Below are positions 63,895 through 64,000 of a stretch of DNA of 64,000 bases, in pieces; within the stretch, counting starts at the first letter, position 1; every line of letters begins with the position of its first letter. A model generated the notes under the pieces. It had not been told where the DNA came from. It saw only the letters and a list, made by a program, of their open reading frames with translations, and made no database searches. This stretch comes from Cognataquiflexum gelatinilyticum (GTDB lineage Bacteria; Bacteroidota; Bacteroidia; Cytophagales; Cyclobacteriaceae): positions 372,001 through 436,000 of the forward strand of contig NZ_JANAEZ010000002.1 of the NCBI RefSeq assembly GCF_024813435.1. The letters are read 5' to 3'. The translations under genes were made by a program, and so were the position numbers.

Positions 63895-64000
63895 TTATTT
63901 TTTCTTCCCCACAATATCCTTTACAATTTGCTCGGCATGGACGATGGAGTTTTCGATAAAGAATTCTCTCGTGTTGAGTCCACCACAAACTACGCCTGCG
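63895..64000 (-). CDS. ypdA: YpdA-like bacillithiol disulfide reductase, C-terminal fragment
   Basis: Only the last 34 codons are in the window: AGVVCGGLNTREFFIENS then IVHAEQIVKDIVGKKK and TAA at 63897-63895. The AGVVCGG...FIENS...HA pattern is the C-terminal FAD/NAD(P)-binding end of YpdA-type flavoprotein reductases. If correct it would recycle bacillithiol disulfide and fits with bshA 4 kb away. The short length limits certainty. Confidence 0.6.
   Translation of the reverse strand, partial: AGVVCGGLNTREFFIENSIVHAEQIVKDIVGKKK

Overview
The window looks like a chromosomal stretch of a Bacteroidota bacterium, most likely Cytophagales and probably close to Cyclobacteriaceae (Algoriphagus/Cecembia-like). 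This is inferred from gene content and signals, not from a database search. The signs are: moderately AT-rich DNA, few Shine-Dalgarno sites, TAnnTTTG-type -7 promoter boxes, outer-membrane receptors with CarboxypepD_reg-like N-termini, a long NusB, the nusB-ytxH-DUF1573-yajC-ybbR-coaE operon, leucine dehydrogenase, bacillithiol genes and many lipoproteins. I see no rRNA, tRNA, CRISPR array, transposase or integrase.

Layout. 1-1792: the 3' side of atpC and all of atpD (minus strand). 2189-9364: a complete heme-acquisition operon in the order binding lipoprotein, permease, ATPase, HemS-type heme protein, TonB-dependent heme receptor, HmuY-like lipoprotein. It has palindromic, probably iron-responsive operators at its head. 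9488-11278: an NlpC/P60 lipoprotein, a TPR lipoprotein and a small conserved-looking ORF. 11292-15236: the nusB...coaE housekeeping operon. 15374-20620: leucine dehydrogenase, an ABC exporter, two unknown proteins and a Gfo/Idh/MocA oxidoreductase that follows a PQQ dehydrogenase/cytochrome c lipoprotein (to 22787). 23125-29781: an M28 peptidase, glycine decarboxylase (gcvP) and a short M1 peptidase. 30035-37088: an MFS permease coupled to trehalase, a secreted phosphoesterase, and a sodium:solute symporter with a DapA/NanA-type aldolase. 37557-42353: an outer-membrane receptor facing a membrane-bound LytTR regulator, then an OpgC-like acyltransferase. 42354-44124: a small AT-rich accessory islet with two orphan ORFs, a decayed copy of the acyltransferase 3' end and a ParE-type toxin-antitoxin pair. 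44237-48186: a Tat-exported Gfo/Idh/MocA protein, a sugar isomerase-like protein and rlmN. 48387-55263: a large MG2/plug protein and the unknown-mutL-rhomboid-rhomboid operon. 55428-64000: a NagZ/beta-lactamase fusion, bshA, a fatty acid hydroxylase, a lipoprotein, a sugar-nucleotide-epimerase-like protein, an ABC-F protein and the tail of a YpdA-like reductase.

Main points for follow-up. (1) mutL carries an uninterrupted G10 tract in its interdomain linker. One-base slippage either way truncates the protein, so this is a candidate phase-variable mutator switch. (2) A decayed, in-phase second copy of the acyltransferase 3' end lies 1.1 kb downstream of the intact gene and brackets orphan ORFs like an old integration scar. 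(3) Several intergenic regions are built of degenerate repeats phased at exactly 7 or 8 bp; one runs straight into the rlmN promoter. (4) A three-unit 23-bp array of GTTTAC/GTAAAC sites lies at 37438-37504. (5) The heme operon has two palindromic operators, and a 15-mer from the second recurs at the receptor gene start. No wholly new multi-gene system is evident. The novelty is mostly in non-coding structure and in the mutL tract.
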